Shown here piece by piece: positions 1-11,684 of a stretch of DNA of 64,000 bases. The position numbers were made by a program, and so were the translations under genes. The notes under the pieces are model-generated. The model had not been told where the DNA came from. It worked only from the letters and a program-made list of their open reading frames with translations, and did not search any database. The stretch covers positions 45,912-109,911 of the forward strand of contig WHVD01000226.1 in NCBI GenBank assembly GCA_015178975.1, written 5' to 3'. This DNA comes from Hysterangium stoloniferum. Taxonomy: Eukaryota > Basidiomycota > Agaricomycetes > Hysterangiales > Hysterangiaceae. Position 1 is the stretch's first letter. Each line of letters starts with the position of its first letter.

Positions 1-403
1 ACACCCATTAGTGTCCTGTAAGTTGTGATTGGTGTATCGTCTTGACCGTCATAGATGGGCTTTAGCTATCTACTCTATCAGAGTTTCGAACTGTACCAGT
101 CGAAACTCAATCCTTATCGCTACTTGTGTGGACCACATCCACACTATTCTATTATTTGACTCTCTAGTACTCTACTCTACTCTCGAGCAGTCGTTCAGAA
201 TTGCACTAGACAGTTGATTCTACTTATTCATTTTAGCTCTCTACCTTATTATAAATAGCTACTTCCTTCTACCGTATTGAACTGAGTAGTCAATACACAT
301 TCATTCTGTATTAGACTTCGACAGTCAATACATCTTAGTGTCGTACCTAAACGGTCGATATTGTTCATATATAGAACGGTTAGAACTTCCACTACTCTTC
401 ACA
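1..403 (+). repeat. Gypsy-1 5' LTR, 3' portion only
   Basis: This matches 10344-10746 base for base without indels. It ends in TTCACA at 403, the canonical CA end. The missing first 227 bp lie left of the window. A 62-codon frame repeated in both LTRs at 29-217 and 10372-10560 is an LTR by-product and not a gene. Confidence 0.92.
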
Positions 404-421
404 GTGGTGATCCGGGCCGGA
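404..421 (+). promoter_or_regulatory. Putative tRNA-type primer-binding site of Gypsy-1
   Basis: After one spacer base (404) the sequence begins TGGTGATCCGGGCC, starting with TGG as expected for pairing to a tRNA CCA end. I could not name the tRNA from sequence alone. No complementary stretch was seen in its own LTR, in contrast to Gypsy-2. Confidence 0.5.
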
Positions 422-479
422 CCGCTCTTTCTCTACGAAGAAAAACATTTATTTCAACTATCAAATTCTAAGCACGTAA

Positions 480-1977
480 ATGACCACTGGCAAGAACCAA
501 ACGCCGAAATCTTCGATGACCCCGAGTAGTTCAAAACCTCGTCAAAGACCTGCAAGTCTGGAACCACCCTGTAATGTCACCATGAGGAAGTCTTCGTTGA
601 CTTTTCAAAAACCAGCTCCTAAAAAGGTCATCCTTAAGCAATTCTTTAGGGGTCATATGATTTACGCCCAGCCCATCGACTTACAATGGGATGCGTACTA
701 TGCTGACCGAATTTCTACAGATCAGGTTACTCCCTTTGTGGAGGAGTACAATACGGACTACCCCTCTTACCGGTGACTGTAGCAGTCTGGTTAGGTCGTT
801 ATCAGGCTATTTTATCAGCGCAGGATCTATTCTTATGACCTGGAACCCTTGAGGACTTGACTCGCTCAATTCCCGAATGGTCGAGTGAAGTTACTTCTGT
901 TATGGAAGGAGGGAGGACGGTTCTTAAACAAGAGATGTTCTCTTCATTCCTCGAAGTGCTCCGCACGCACGATGATGCGTTACAAATCCTTCATGTCCTA
1001 CTCGGTGGGGATCACATTGTCCCTAAAGTCGACTACCAGTATACATACATTCAGATGCTGGAGGAATCTCTTAACGGGATTAGTCGGAACTCTTCGTTTG
1101 CATATTTTACCTTAAGGGGTCGGTTAAGGCGAAATCAGAGAAGACTCGATAAGATGGTTTTGGAAGTGCTTTACCCTTATGGTGATTCCATCCAGGTACC
1201 CGATTCGCCCATCTCCACAACCAGCTCGTTTGTTCGTACCCTGAATGGATCTCCCGACACTCGTTTCCTTCATTCGCTCAATCGTCCCATTATTTTGCAA
1301 GACTTCCCGTCGGACATGAGGATGCAAGTTGCGGAACGTCTTCAGGAAAAAGGAATGGAAATATGCATCCCCCTCTATCAACCTCAACCTCGTTGACCTT
1401 TGAATACGGTCGAAATCGAGAGAGGGATCGCGACAGAACCTAGCCCTACCCCCATCAGGAAATTCACTGCTCTCGCGTCGCATTCGAACGAATCCCTGGT
1501 AATACGAACATAGGTGATGAACCAACTAGGAATCGATCAGTCGCCAACAGGGGTCGACCGTCTTTCTCTACTGCATTCACCGAGGGTATAGCGGGTCAGG
1601 TTGCTGGTCGAGGATCGCTGAATCCAGTCGATCCTCGCCATTCCCTGCCAATCTCCTCCAATCCCTTTCTGCCATCAGGAGGACCTCCTAGTAATTCATC
1701 TGGGAGTTCTAGTACCTCAAGCTATGGAGGGAATTCGGGACGTGGGGGGCGTCACGGTAGAGTACCTAACTCTCCCTTTCAAACTCCGATGCAGCCTCGA
1801 GCCAGCACGCCTATCGATGACTTACCTAAGGATAAAAGGATCGCTCTTAACACCAACAACATCAAGATCAAATGGTCAGACCTTCCCGAATACGATGGGA
1901 CTCAATCCAAGGTGTTGGATTACATCATGGATATTATGAGCCTCTTGGAGATCTCTGACTCCATGAGTACATACTGA
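480..1977 (+). pseudogene. Gypsy-1 gag-like region, frameshifted
   Basis: Coding-like sequence runs from the ATG at 480 in three frames. The first frame is open to 776. A second frame takes over near 768 and stays open from about 844 to 1396 with a stop just upstream. A third frame, with one TAG near 1441, covers about 1402-1977. The last part has a Ser/Gly/Arg-rich linker and then a short stretch resembling the start of a retrotransposon gag domain (IKWSDLPEYDG). It stops at 1977, and the next in-frame sequence already looks like the post-protease linker of pol. No CCHC zinc knuckle and no DSGA protease motif are visible, so gag C-terminus and protease appear deleted. Confidence 0.55.
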
Positions 1978-4900
1978 AAGAGTCGCACGGGCCTTACAAG
2001 ATTGTACTATAGAACCAGAATCAGCTCGATTAGTACCAATCTTTGTAGGAGATCTTATTGGTGACCAATGGATAGTCGAGGGAGTTGTCTTGCAGAATGA
2101 CGATGGGAGTATACTAGCTGCTCCCACCACCGCCATCTCTAGGGAATGTGCTGCAATACCTCTCGCTAATCCCTCTCTGACACCAAGAATCATCAGACGA
2201 GGAGAAACCGTTGGATTAATTCACGACACGAACAAATGGGCCCAGACTCCTAGATCTTCGACTGAGAGGGCATCAATGCAGTCGACGGCAACCAAGATCG
2301 CCCATCTCGTTGAAAGTCTATCAAGAATAGAAGAGGAACGTGTCCTTAATCCTCAATCTTCCGGGCTGCCCCTGGAACGGGAACTCGCAGACGATTTCGA
2401 CCCGGCAGGCCCCAAAATGTCAGACGTTGCCACCACGGAAACGTTTCACGCGGAAGATCTGCATAAGCTAGTTAGTTTAGGTCCTGACATCCCTACCAAC
2501 GTCTCCTCCCGCTTGGAGTCAGTATTAACTAAGAATGTCCTAGCTTTTGGAGTAGATGGGCATTTAGGACAAGTAGATGTCAAGGTCAATGTCCCCTTAA
2601 AAGATGGCGCACAACCTATTTCAATGTCAATGTTTCGAACCTCCCCGGCTAATAGGAAAGTCATTGACGAACAAATGGACACTTGGTTCCAACAGGGAGT
2701 GATTGAACCATCCAAGAGTCCTTGGAGGGCGCCAGCCTTTGTTGTCTATCGCAATGGGAAACCACGAGTAATGATTGACTATAGAAAGTTGAACAGCCTA
2801 ACACTTCCCGATGAATTTCCGCTGCCGCGTCAATCGGAAATCATGCAGGTGCTCTTGGGATCCAATATCTTATCTTCTTTCAATGCACTAGCTGGTTTTA
2901 CCCAACTTGAAATGTTAGAGGAAGATAAGCCGAAGACAGCCTTCAGATCCCATGGAGGACTGTGGCAATTCAGGAGAATGCCCTTTGGACTTCGTAATGG
3001 ACCTTCTATATTCCAAAGGGTTATGCAAACCGTACTTGCACCCTACTTATGGATATTCTGCCTAGTTTATATTGACAACATCGTGATCTTTTCTAAGACA
3101 TGGGACGATCATCTAGAGCATTTGGACCAGGTCCTACAAGCCATCATTGCAGCGGGAATCACTCTCTCACCCAAAAAGTGCTACGTGGGGTATAATTTGA
3201 TTCTACTACTAGGACATAAGGTGTCTAGACTTGGCTTTTTGACCCTTCAAGAAAAGGTCGCCACTATATTGGAATTAGCCACGCCTTCTAAGATAGCAGA
3301 CCTTCAACATTTTCTCGGAATGGTTCTGTACTTCTCTGCTTACATACCATTCTACTCCTGGACGGTTGCTCCACTTTTCAACCTCTTAAAGAAAGGAGTT
3401 CGTTGGCATTGGGATTCAGAACACACCCGAGCTTTTAAAGACATCAAAGTTGCGTTGAGTTCAGCTCCAGTACTTGGACACCCTGCGAGCGGTATGCCTT
3501 ATAGGTTATACACAGACACTTCGGACTTCGCGCTGGGATGTTGCCTCCAGCAAATACAAAAAATGATGCTTAAGGACCTAAAGGATACGAAAATTTATGC
3601 CCAAGCAAGGGCAGCTTTCGATCAATCACGAGACGTCCCCATTTTTGTTACTCATTATAAAACCAAGGAGCTGGAATTCACCTGGACAGATTCCTGGGCC
3701 GCAGATTTTGATGACACCAGTGTCACAGTCGAATGCGTTATTGCCTATTGGAGCCGTATGCTCAAGAAAGCGGAATGTAACTACTCAGCCACAGAGCGAG
3801 ATGCATTAGCTGCTAAAGAAGGATTGGTCCATTTCCAGCCCTTTATCGAGGGAGAACATATCCTTTTGATCACTGACCATGTGGCGTTACAATGGGCCAG
3901 ATCTTACGAGAATACTAATCGTCGACTGGCCACATGGGGGGTGGTATACGCTGCATACCCCAGTCTGGAAATCCTACATAGAGCAGGATGGATACACAGC
4001 AATGTTGACCCATTATCTAGACTTCCTCGAGTACCTGACTGTGCTAGCCCCGTGAGAGACAATCCCTTACCAATCGTAGCGGATTCTTATAACTGGAATG
4101 ACAACGAGACGTTATGGGAGAACAAACCAGCGGAAAAGGCCGTCTTTCTCACTCATCATGAGTTAGTTGAACCTGTCGGAACAATTGAAGAGGTCCCCCA
4201 AACGAAATGGGACTTGCACAACCTTCCCAGAAACGATGAGAATGATGAGGTGGATTTTACTCTCTCAAATCCACAATTGCTTATAGAGATCGATGAGAAT
4301 TACGCTAAGGAACTTCGCGATGGATACCAGAAAGATCCCGCCTTCAGGAATTATTACGCCGCCGATCCCATTTCTCCAAACATGGTAGCCACTCCTTCGC
4401 ATTATTTTATTGGCAAGAATAAGCTATTGTTCTTTCGAGATTCGGACTGGAAAAGTCAAATCTGCATTCCTAGCAGCATGATGACAACCATACTCAAGCT
4501 GATACATGACAATCCTTTCGAAGGAGCTCATGCAGGCGACCACAGGCTCTTTAATCTGATGAAAGGCTGTTTCTTCTGGCCGAGGATGTTGCAGGACTGT
4601 GTGGCGTACGCTCGCAGCTGTGACATATGCCAGAAAACTAAAATTGATCATTCCGCTCGACAAGGAGCTCTTCGACCCGCAGATGTACCCCTAAGGCCGT
4701 TTGAGGTTGTCTCAATGGACCTGATTACCAGATTGCCTCCTTCTACAGAGGGTGGTTATTCCGCCATCTTCATCGCCGTGGATAAACTCACGCATTTCTT
4801 AATCTGTGAACCCACCACTTCAGATCTATCCACAGAAGGATTCGTGCGAATCTTCGTGAATAAAGTAGCCGCTCCTTTTGGCCTGCCTTCAAGGATAGAT

Positions 4901-5655
4901 AGTCTGTGATCGAGACAAGAGATGGACCTGTAGGTTTTGGAGAGAGGTCTGCAAAGTATACGGAAGTGCCCTTGCAGTATCCTCGTCCCACCATCCTCAG
5001 ACCGATGGTCAAATGGAGAACGCTAATGCTATTGTGGAGCAAATGCTCAGAGCGTACTGCGCCTCTTCGAAGGAGGAATGGTCTAAATGGACTCAAGTAG
5101 TGGCTCATACCTACAATTTGACGGTTCAAAGCTCAACAAGCTATGCACCGGCCTTTTTGCTGATGGGCTACTTACCAAGAGCAATGTCTAGCTGTCTAGG
5201 AGGAGACGAACCTGTGGTTCCCAGAGAATTATCGGATAGCCCTGTAGCCGACCAATGGATCTTAGAATTGGAAAATCACCGACAAGCGGCGCAGGATTCG
5301 ATTGCGTGAGCACAAGAAACCCAAGCTCACAGTTACAACAAGAGACGGAGATTAGGGGAAGATATCTCAGAGGGAGAGTATGTTCTGATTAATCCCCATT
5401 CTCTCGAGCTCGTCGAAGCCAAGGGACCCAGAAGAAAACTTATACAAAGACGGATAGGGCCGTTTGAGGTCTTGGAAAAGATCAATCCTCAAGTCTTCTG
5501 ACTCCGCATTCCCTCGGAATATCAATTACATCCAGTGATTAATCGAGACCATCTTAAAAAGTACCACCTCTCCCCAAAGGAATTCGGATCCAGGGAGCTA
5601 CTCGAGAACCGTCGAGAACTCAATCATAACGACGAGGAGTACAAAGTACAAGCTA

Positions 5656-5878
5656 CAGTGGGTCAAAAAACTGCCCCAATGTTTGTGCATTGTAGAAAGA
5701 TTGATATTGTGTAAAGGAATGACATCAGCAAAAATTCTGAAACATTCACATGATATACTAGCACATGTTGGCTATCTACCAACTTAAGAAATCATGTGAT
5801 TCCAATCAAAACTCATTGCTCAATAAATCAAACAAAATAATCACTCATTGGGGCAGTTTTTTGACCCTCTATTATTTT
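5656..5878 (+). repeat. Left terminal inverted repeat of mariner element
   Basis: This is a near-perfect reverse complement of 7039-7261. It is itself bounded by an inverted pair of a 22-bp motif at 5660-5681 and 5846-5867, so the TIR resembles a small foldback unit. Confidence 0.93.
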
Positions 5879-5883
5879 ACAAT

Positions 5884-6852
5884 CTAATACTTTGTATGAC
5901 CCCCCTTTGCCTTTAAAACTGCCTGTATCCTCCTAGGAATGCTTTCTATTAGCTTCTGACATGTCTCTGGTGGTATTTCAGTCCACTCCTTTGCCACCCT
6001 GTCCCATAATTTATGTACTCCTTTGGGTGATATGTCATATTGTTGGAGTTTGGCCTTGAGGTGTTGCCAGAGGTGTTCAATGGGATTTAGATCAGGGGAT
6101 TGGGCAGGCCAATTCATGGGAATGATGTTATTGTCAGATAACCACTGGTCTGCCTTTTTTGAGGTATGTTTTGGATCATTGTCCTGTTGGAAGTACCACT
6201 TATCCTCAGCCATCTCCAAACTTTCAATGCTCTCCTCCACTCCCTCCTCCAAAATCTCATAATACTGCACTGTATCCATGTTCTTCTGCACCTCTATCAG
6301 CTTCCCCACCCCATTCCAGCCCATACACCCCCAAACCATCAAGTTATTCCCCCCTCCATGTTTGATAGTTGGTGTGGTGGTCCTGTCTGATACTGGTTCC
6401 CCTTGTTGCTTCCAAACATATACCTTCCCATCTGACCCAATCCTATTTATTTTTGTCTCATCAGTCCACAACACCCTCTTCCAGTCCTCCATAGTCCAAT
6501 TTTCATGGTATTGGGCAAACTTTAGATGTTGCTGACGATGAGACCCCTTGAACATAGGGACTTTCTTCTTTGTTGCTGACCTAAAGCCAGCTTCCTTCAA
6601 CACATTCCTAACAGTCTGAGGAGTGACAGAGGTAGATATGATGGAATTTATAAATTGGGTGGCTTGGACAGCATTGTCAAGCTTCCCAGAGCTGATTTAA
6701 TGGATAATTGACTGTTTATCATAAGGGGAAAGCTTGGAAGAATGGCCACCAGGATGATTTTCCTTATCCCCCTCTACCTCCCTACTGATCCTGCCAATAG
6801 TACCCTTTCCCAGACCAGTCCTAGCTTGAATTTGACTGGGAATACCCCTCAT
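5884..6852 (-). pseudogene. Tc1-family DD34E transposase, one premature stop
   Basis: The 239-codon open part (5884-6603) contains the DDE_3 catalytic core: WTDETKIN (first Asp), QQDNDPKHT (second Asp) and SPDLNPIEHLW (Glu, 34 residues later). Upstream in the same frame to an ATG at 6850-6852 is a plausible helix-turn-helix region (IPSQIQARTGLGKGTIGRI), interrupted by a single TAA at 6697-6699. Coding similarity (KSISAEKHSSVIFLL) continues further upstream in another frame, so the original start may lie near 6902. All three catalytic residues are present. The enzyme would be inactive only through the nonsense codon and the possible frameshift. Confidence 0.9.
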
Positions 6853-7038
6853 TGAGGAGAAAAATAACAGAAGAATGCTTTTCTGCAGAGATGGATTTCA
6901 TAGTGGTGGTAAGGAGTCAAGGAGATGAATGAACAAAGTTCAGCATGCCAAATTGATACAAATAAGGTCACATGACATGTTGATGATTCATATGATCCAC
7001 TCCTACCTTATACTGGTGTGTAATATTGAAAATCAGAG

Positions 7039-7261
7039 AAAATAATAGAGGGTCAAAAAACTGCCCCAATGAGTGATTATTTTGTTTGATTTATTAAGCA
7101 ATGAGTTTTGATTGGAATCATATGATTTCTTAAGTTGGTAGATAGCCAACATGTTCTAGTATATCATGTGAATATTTCAGAATTTTCGCTGATGTCATTC
7201 CTTCACACAGTATCAATCTTTCTAAAATGCACAAACATTGGGGCAGTTTTTTGACCCACTG
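7039..7261 (+). repeat. Right terminal inverted repeat of mariner element
   Basis: This pairs with 5656-5878. The same 22-bp motif occurs inverted at its inner (7050-7071) and outer (7236-7257) edges. Confidence 0.93.
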
Positions 7262-7411
7262 TATAGTAGGGCACAAAAAGCATTGAAATTGACTCCTTTT
7301 CCAAGTTTGATGGAAAGGATATTGACCGGAGGAGGACACTTGGTTAAACGGCAATGACCTTCGTAACGCTCCCGCTCTTCTTAGAGCTTACAAGACTATT
7401 TATCGAATTTA

Positions 7412-7613
7412 ATGATCATTTCACATCCTTACGACGACAACACTGTTTATCTACTTCTAGCTCTAGCTCTACCCCCCCCACTTTCTTCCCCCTCGGCCTT
7501 TCACTTCAATAACCGAGCGGAGCTTGAAATTAATATAAAATACATAAATTCGCTAAAGAAAATTTTATTCCCTTATCTCTTCCCTCCACATCAACCTCTC
7601 TAATCAGTACACT
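7412..7613 (+). promoter_or_regulatory. TATA-like, pyrimidine-rich leader before the extra Gypsy-1 frame
   Basis: The 202 bp between the chromodomain end and the next ATG contain TAATATAAAATAC at 7531-7543. A CT-rich stretch (about 7561-7607) directly precedes the ATG at 7614. TATA plus pyrimidine-rich start region is the usual look of a fungal promoter, so an independent transcript is possible. This is inference from composition only. Confidence 0.4.
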
Positions 7614-10091
7614 ATGTCGCAGGAGCAACAACCCAAACCCAAGTTCCCCAACTTCAAAAGAATACCGCGACCTCAACCTATTAATACCTCTACCACACCG
7701 TCTCACACTGAACAAGTCGAGCACTCCACGAGTAATTCTGGAACGCCTTTGCCAATACCCTCCGCTGTGCAAGGTGACATCACGGGAACGTCCACCAACT
7801 CGGGGAACAGAACTGCCTTTACTCCATACGCTCCTCTTCCCAGACCCCGATTTCCCAATTTTAAAAGAATACCTCGACCTCAAACTACAGTTCCTTCTGC
7901 CCCATCACCTCAAACAGAAACTGTCTAGCGTGTGGAGGAGACCTCATTGTCCACGAATCCTATGTGGACGGACTCCGTTTCAAAAGCTGCACCATGGTCC
8001 TCTAATACTTGGGGGGCTCCCTCAGGAACATGGAGCGAAACCCCACCACCTTCTCGTAGTATTTTCCCTTCTACCAAAGAGGAGATCAAAAAGAAACAGC
8101 AGTCTGAGGCTTTCTCTGTGCAGGTTCAAAAGGAATTGAAAACGCTTAAACGGAAGAGGAGAGAGGAGTACTTGGAAGGATAGCGGAGGATGGGGGCTAG
8201 GGATAATGTCCCTTCAAGGCGGACACGGCAGGAATGGAGGAAAATGGAAGGGCACGATAATCCTTCAATCATTGCTCCCCCTTCGGGTCATAAATGGACG
8301 GATTTCGCTGAAATGGATTGCAGCGACGGGGGCACGCCATGTGTTCGGAGTGTAGGACAAAAAAGTAGGAAAGGAAAAGATGGGGTCACCTTCTACGATT
8401 GGGACAAAGTACGAAGGATCAAATTACAAAGCATTGCATTGTGACGTGGAGATGGAGTTGCATTACCTCCCAGACCCCCTTCACACCGTGGACCTCAGGA
8501 ACGGACCTACCGGATGGGGCCCGGTGATCTTTCATCTGACTCGGAGGATGACCAATCTCGCTACCCCACCTACGACAGCAAGTACCTCAGTGCTGACTGC
8601 AATGAAGGTTTCCTACTCCCTGACAACATTCACTTCTTCACGAGTGATCCTAACCAACGATGAAAGCTACCAACTTCCGTCAGAGTTTGGAGAGGGTATC
8701 GTCCAGCAGACTCTGCAATCCCATCCACTTCCTCTCATCTCCCTCCACCTCCGCCGGTCTCTTCCGTACCCACATTACAGCGCTTTACACCCTTTTCGGA
8801 GCTACCGGGAAGTCTTGTACCATCCTCCGAGCTGCCTTCTCTTCCCCCTATACCACTACCCCTCCCCTTCGCAGGACATTGTCTTATATCACTGTCCTCA
8901 TCCATACCCAAGCCTCCTCCAGCACCGCAGCCAATCTCACCCCTCCGCACATCACCTGACCCTCTCGTCACCTCCCACTCTACTCTGACGCCTTTGGTCC
9001 CTGCGGTGTCTAACATTCCCCTCACTTCCTTGACAACACGGAGTCCACCGCCCGCCTCTCCCTACTCCCCTTGCATTTCTCTGGGAAGCCCCATTCAGCA
9101 TCCTAACGATACATTAATGGATGTTGATCACCCTATCCCGAAAGTTCTCGCAACACCTATGGAGGAAGTCCTCGAAGCGCCTCTCTCAGCCATAGATGTC
9201 TCCAAGGAACCCCCCCCGGCAATGGAAGCCTTCGAGGAGCCTCCCCCCTTAAGCGAAAAAGCAAAAGGGAAACGAAGAACTCAGGCCAACGAGCCCCTTG
9301 TCATGGACCCCCCCCCCCCGGCCCACCCCATTCGCAGCCCCCCGCCACAGCCGTCCTCTCCCCTCCACTCTGAGGATACGGCTGGCCCCTCCCGTCCCTT
9401 CCAGTCAAGTTGGATGTGCGTGTCCATTAATTACCCCTCCGACATCTTCAGTGTGGGACGCACATTAACGCGACTGGGACCAACCCTGCGGCACCCCCTT
9501 CTTAAAGGGCATATCCAGGGGTATAGCGGGTCTCTCACGTTGTCGGACTGCATGAGTGCATTTTATTTATGTGTCAACGACCCTAAGGAACAGCTGCGTT
9601 TAGCGGAGGATATAGAATGGGTGGAACTTTCCATGTTTCGGTCCTTACTTGTCAACTCCTCTTGTGTTCTTCCTGACCACACACCAACCCACTCTGCAGT
9701 GGACCTCGTTGACTTGTTGGAGCAACTGTTGCCAGATTCGGACACCTCGAGAGGAATCCCCTCTGGGGGAGACATGAGCTCCACACCACTCATCACTCCT
9801 ACCCCGCCATCACTACACCCTCGACCCCCTCTCATTGCCCGTATAACTGATGCTTCCGCTGATCGCATTTGCGCCATAATTCGAACCTGCCAGAAGGCCT
9901 ACGGTCGTTGGGTCTCGTTGATCCAAAAACTGGATGGGTTGACATCTGCCAATGATGCTTCGAGGCGGGAGAACATCGCTCTTTCCTTTCGTGCCAAGTG
10001 TCTCACCTGGGGCAACGCTATCCTACACCTTGGGGGTTCATCGCAGGACGCATGGGGAGGAGTTCCAAGCGTCCTTCGACATCTTCTTTGA
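7614..10091 (+). pseudogene. Extra ORF between pol and 3' LTR of Gypsy-1, 825 codons with four in-frame stops
   Basis: A single frame runs from ATG 7614 to TGA 10089-10091, broken only by stops at 7926-7928 (TAG), 8181-8183 (TAG), 8442-8444 (TGA) and 8661-8663 (TGA). There is no frameshift. Residues 1 to about 595 are rich in Pro, Ser and Thr and probably disordered. The motif FPNFKRIPRPQ occurs twice (about residues 12-22 and 82-92). A basic Lys/Arg segment with KKKQQSEAF...KELKTLKRKRREEYL lies near residues 160-190. Residues about 596-825 look globular. No integrase, RT, envelope signal peptide or membrane segment is visible. I do not recognise the family. Its position is where some LTR elements carry accessory or captured genes. 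Confidence 0.7.
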
Positions 10092-10106
10092 CATAGCTCT
10101 TCGACC

Positions 10107-10116
10107 TGGGGGGCAC
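10107..10116 (+). promoter_or_regulatory. Gypsy-1 polypurine tract
   Basis: TGGGGGGCAC lies directly upstream of the TGTGAG start of the 3' LTR at 10117, the expected place for the plus-strand primer. Confidence 0.65.
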
Positions 10117-10746
10117 TGTGAGAGGTATGGCGAAATACACTCAGGAAATATAGTCAGATGAGCTCTTACTATATTTCCTTTATTATTTCTATTTTCTCTC
10201 TTTTATTATATCTATAATTAGTTCGACGACCTATGTATGCAGTACATCGACTCTTGTGGGCGCACACACACCAGACTTATGTATTCTAGCGCCCATAGTT
10301 TAGAACTCAGACACTTTTTACACCGCAACCACGACTTACCCAGACACCCATTAGTGTCCTGTAAGTTGTGATTGGTGTATCGTCTCGACCGTCATGGACG
10401 GGCTTTAGCTATCTACTCTATCAGAGTTTCAAACTGTACCAGTCGAAACTCAATCCTTATCGCTACTCACGTGGACCACATCCACGCTATTCTATTATTT
10501 GACTCTCTAGTACTCTACTCTACTCTCGAGCAGTCGTTCAGAATTGCACTAGACAGTTGATTCTACTTATTCGTTTTAGCTCTCTACCTTATTCTAGATA
10601 GCTACTTCCTTCTACCGTATTGAACTGAGTAGTCAATACACGTTCATTCTGTATTAGACTTCAACAGTCAATACATCTTAGTGTCGTACCTAAACGGTCG
10701 ATATTCTTCGTATATAGAACGGTTAGAACTTCCACTACTCTTCACA
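10117..10746 (+). repeat. Gypsy-1 3' LTR, complete, 630 bp
   Basis: It begins TGTGAGAGG and ends TTCACA. Its last 403 bases match the window start. The sequence immediately downstream (10747 on) is copia gag coding sequence, which defines the boundary. Confidence 0.9.
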
Positions 10747-11684
10747 CTGCTGAAGCACATTGATGGAAGTGCACAACACCCTCCAGACCCTACAATATAC
10801 ATATGTTGCAGGGACTATATTAACCAATGATCAGCTAGACATTAGGGACCAGCAAGAGGATCATTTGGATTGTTATCTTGCATGTGAAGGATGAGTCAAC
10901 GCTCAAATCTTCCTATCAGTTGGCCCCTCTCTTATGCTCAATCTACAAAGGTTCAGCATGGCAAGAGAGGTATGGGAAGCTATTTGCCAAGAATTCGAGT
11001 TGAAACTGAAAATGGCTCAAGTTGATCTGCAGTGCAGAATGCATACTCTAAGTTGTAAAGAAGGAGAAGATGTGCATTCCCACCTTGACACCCTGCTAGA
11101 AATGCACCAGCAATTAGCAAGCATGGGAATGAAGATAGAAGATACTGATTTCTTCAATATCATGTTGAGTTCACTCCTGGACTCTTATGACATCATGATG
11201 AATACAGTAATGACTTCTGCAACAGCCACTGGGACTGTCCTAATCCCAACAAGCCTAATTATGATGATCAAAGCCAAATATGAGCAGAGAAAATCAAAAA
11301 AATCCCCAAACTCAAATAAAAATAACAATCAAGCACTCCTAGCAAACACTAGAGGCCAGCAACAAAATACAGGTCCTGGTAATAATTCCTGGAACTCCAG
11401 AAATACCTCCACAACCCAAAATCGAAACTTAGTATTCTTCCACCCAAATTGTAGATGGGTTGGACATGTTATAGCTGACTGCTGAGCTAAAGGTGGTGGA
11501 GGGACAAGGACCAAGATATATGCATGGAAACTCAAGGCAAAACCAAGGGGGATACAATGCAGGCAATAGCAGGAATGCAAACATCACAAATGAAGAGTTG
11601 TATGCATTTGTGACCTCACTAAATACAGGGGTCTTAAAGAATACCAAAACTAGCAGCAACAGCACAAAGATTGTTGAAGTATAG
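10747..11684 (+). pseudogene. gag: Copia gag (UBN2-type), degenerate
   Basis: Gag-like sequence starts at the Gypsy-1 junction, with a TGA at 10892-10894, and is open 10895-11485. It has the typical helical gag region (AREVWEAICQEFELKLKMAQ) and an Asn/Gln/Ser-rich tail. The zinc-knuckle-like segment near 11440-11483 (HPNC...GHVIADC) has lost the first Cys spacing of CCHC. Coding similarity continues in another frame to 11684. The N-terminus is left of Gypsy-1. Confidence 0.8.

Larger units (their letters stand above)
5656..7261 (-). mobile_element. Tc1/mariner DNA transposon, complete ends, inserted in Gypsy-1 chromodomain
   Basis: The element is 1606 bp and is bounded by TA at 5654-5655 and 7262-7263, the standard Tc1/mariner target duplication. 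Its 223-bp terminal inverted repeats begin CAGTGGGTCAAAAAACTGCC. It carries a minus-strand DD34E transposase. Removing it restores a continuous chromodomain-like reading across the junction. Confidence 0.95.
1978..7411 (+). pseudogene. pol: Gypsy-1 pol (RT, RNase H, integrase, chromodomain), split by mariner insertion
   Basis: One frame is open from 2090 to 4909 (939 codons). It has the pre-RT region, reverse transcriptase (about 2640-3200), RNase H (about 3500-4010, starting LYTDTSDFALG) and the integrase zinc-binding HHCC region (about 4500-4640) followed by the first catalytic Asp (SMDLITRLPP). The RT active-site box reads YIDN instead of YIDD (codon at 3077-3079). At 4896-4905 an apparent 4-bp GATA duplication shifts the frame. 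Integrase continues in another frame through HHPQTDGQMEN to 5308 (TGA). The reading continues with a further TGA near 5500 into a chromodomain that begins before 5655 and resumes after the mariner element at 7264-7411 with several TGA codons. The element cannot encode an active polymerase as it stands. Confidence 0.88.
1..10746 (+). mobile_element. Gypsy-1: chromodomain Ty3/gypsy LTR retrotransposon, degenerate, 5' end cut by window
   Basis: The first 403 bases align without gaps to the last 403 bases of the 630-bp repeat at 10117-10746, so the two are the LTRs of one element. Between them lie a gag-like region, a Ty3/gypsy pol (reverse transcriptase, RNase H, integrase, chromodomain), an inserted mariner element and an extra 825-codon reading frame before the 3' LTR. 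I count about 15 differences by eye over the 403 shared LTR bases (about 96% identity), mostly transitions. The element interrupts a copia gag: copia coding sequence resumes directly after 10746. The 5-bp target duplication cannot be checked because the left flank is outside the window. Confidence 0.9.

Noticed and set aside
29..217. Small conserved frame present in both Gypsy-1 LTRs
   Set aside because: Conservation is due to LTR identity. No coding signal.
7774..9025. Alternative overlapping frames across the Gypsy-1 extra ORF (both strands)
   Set aside because: The frame starting at 7614 explains the whole region with four stops. The others are short, low-complexity shadows.
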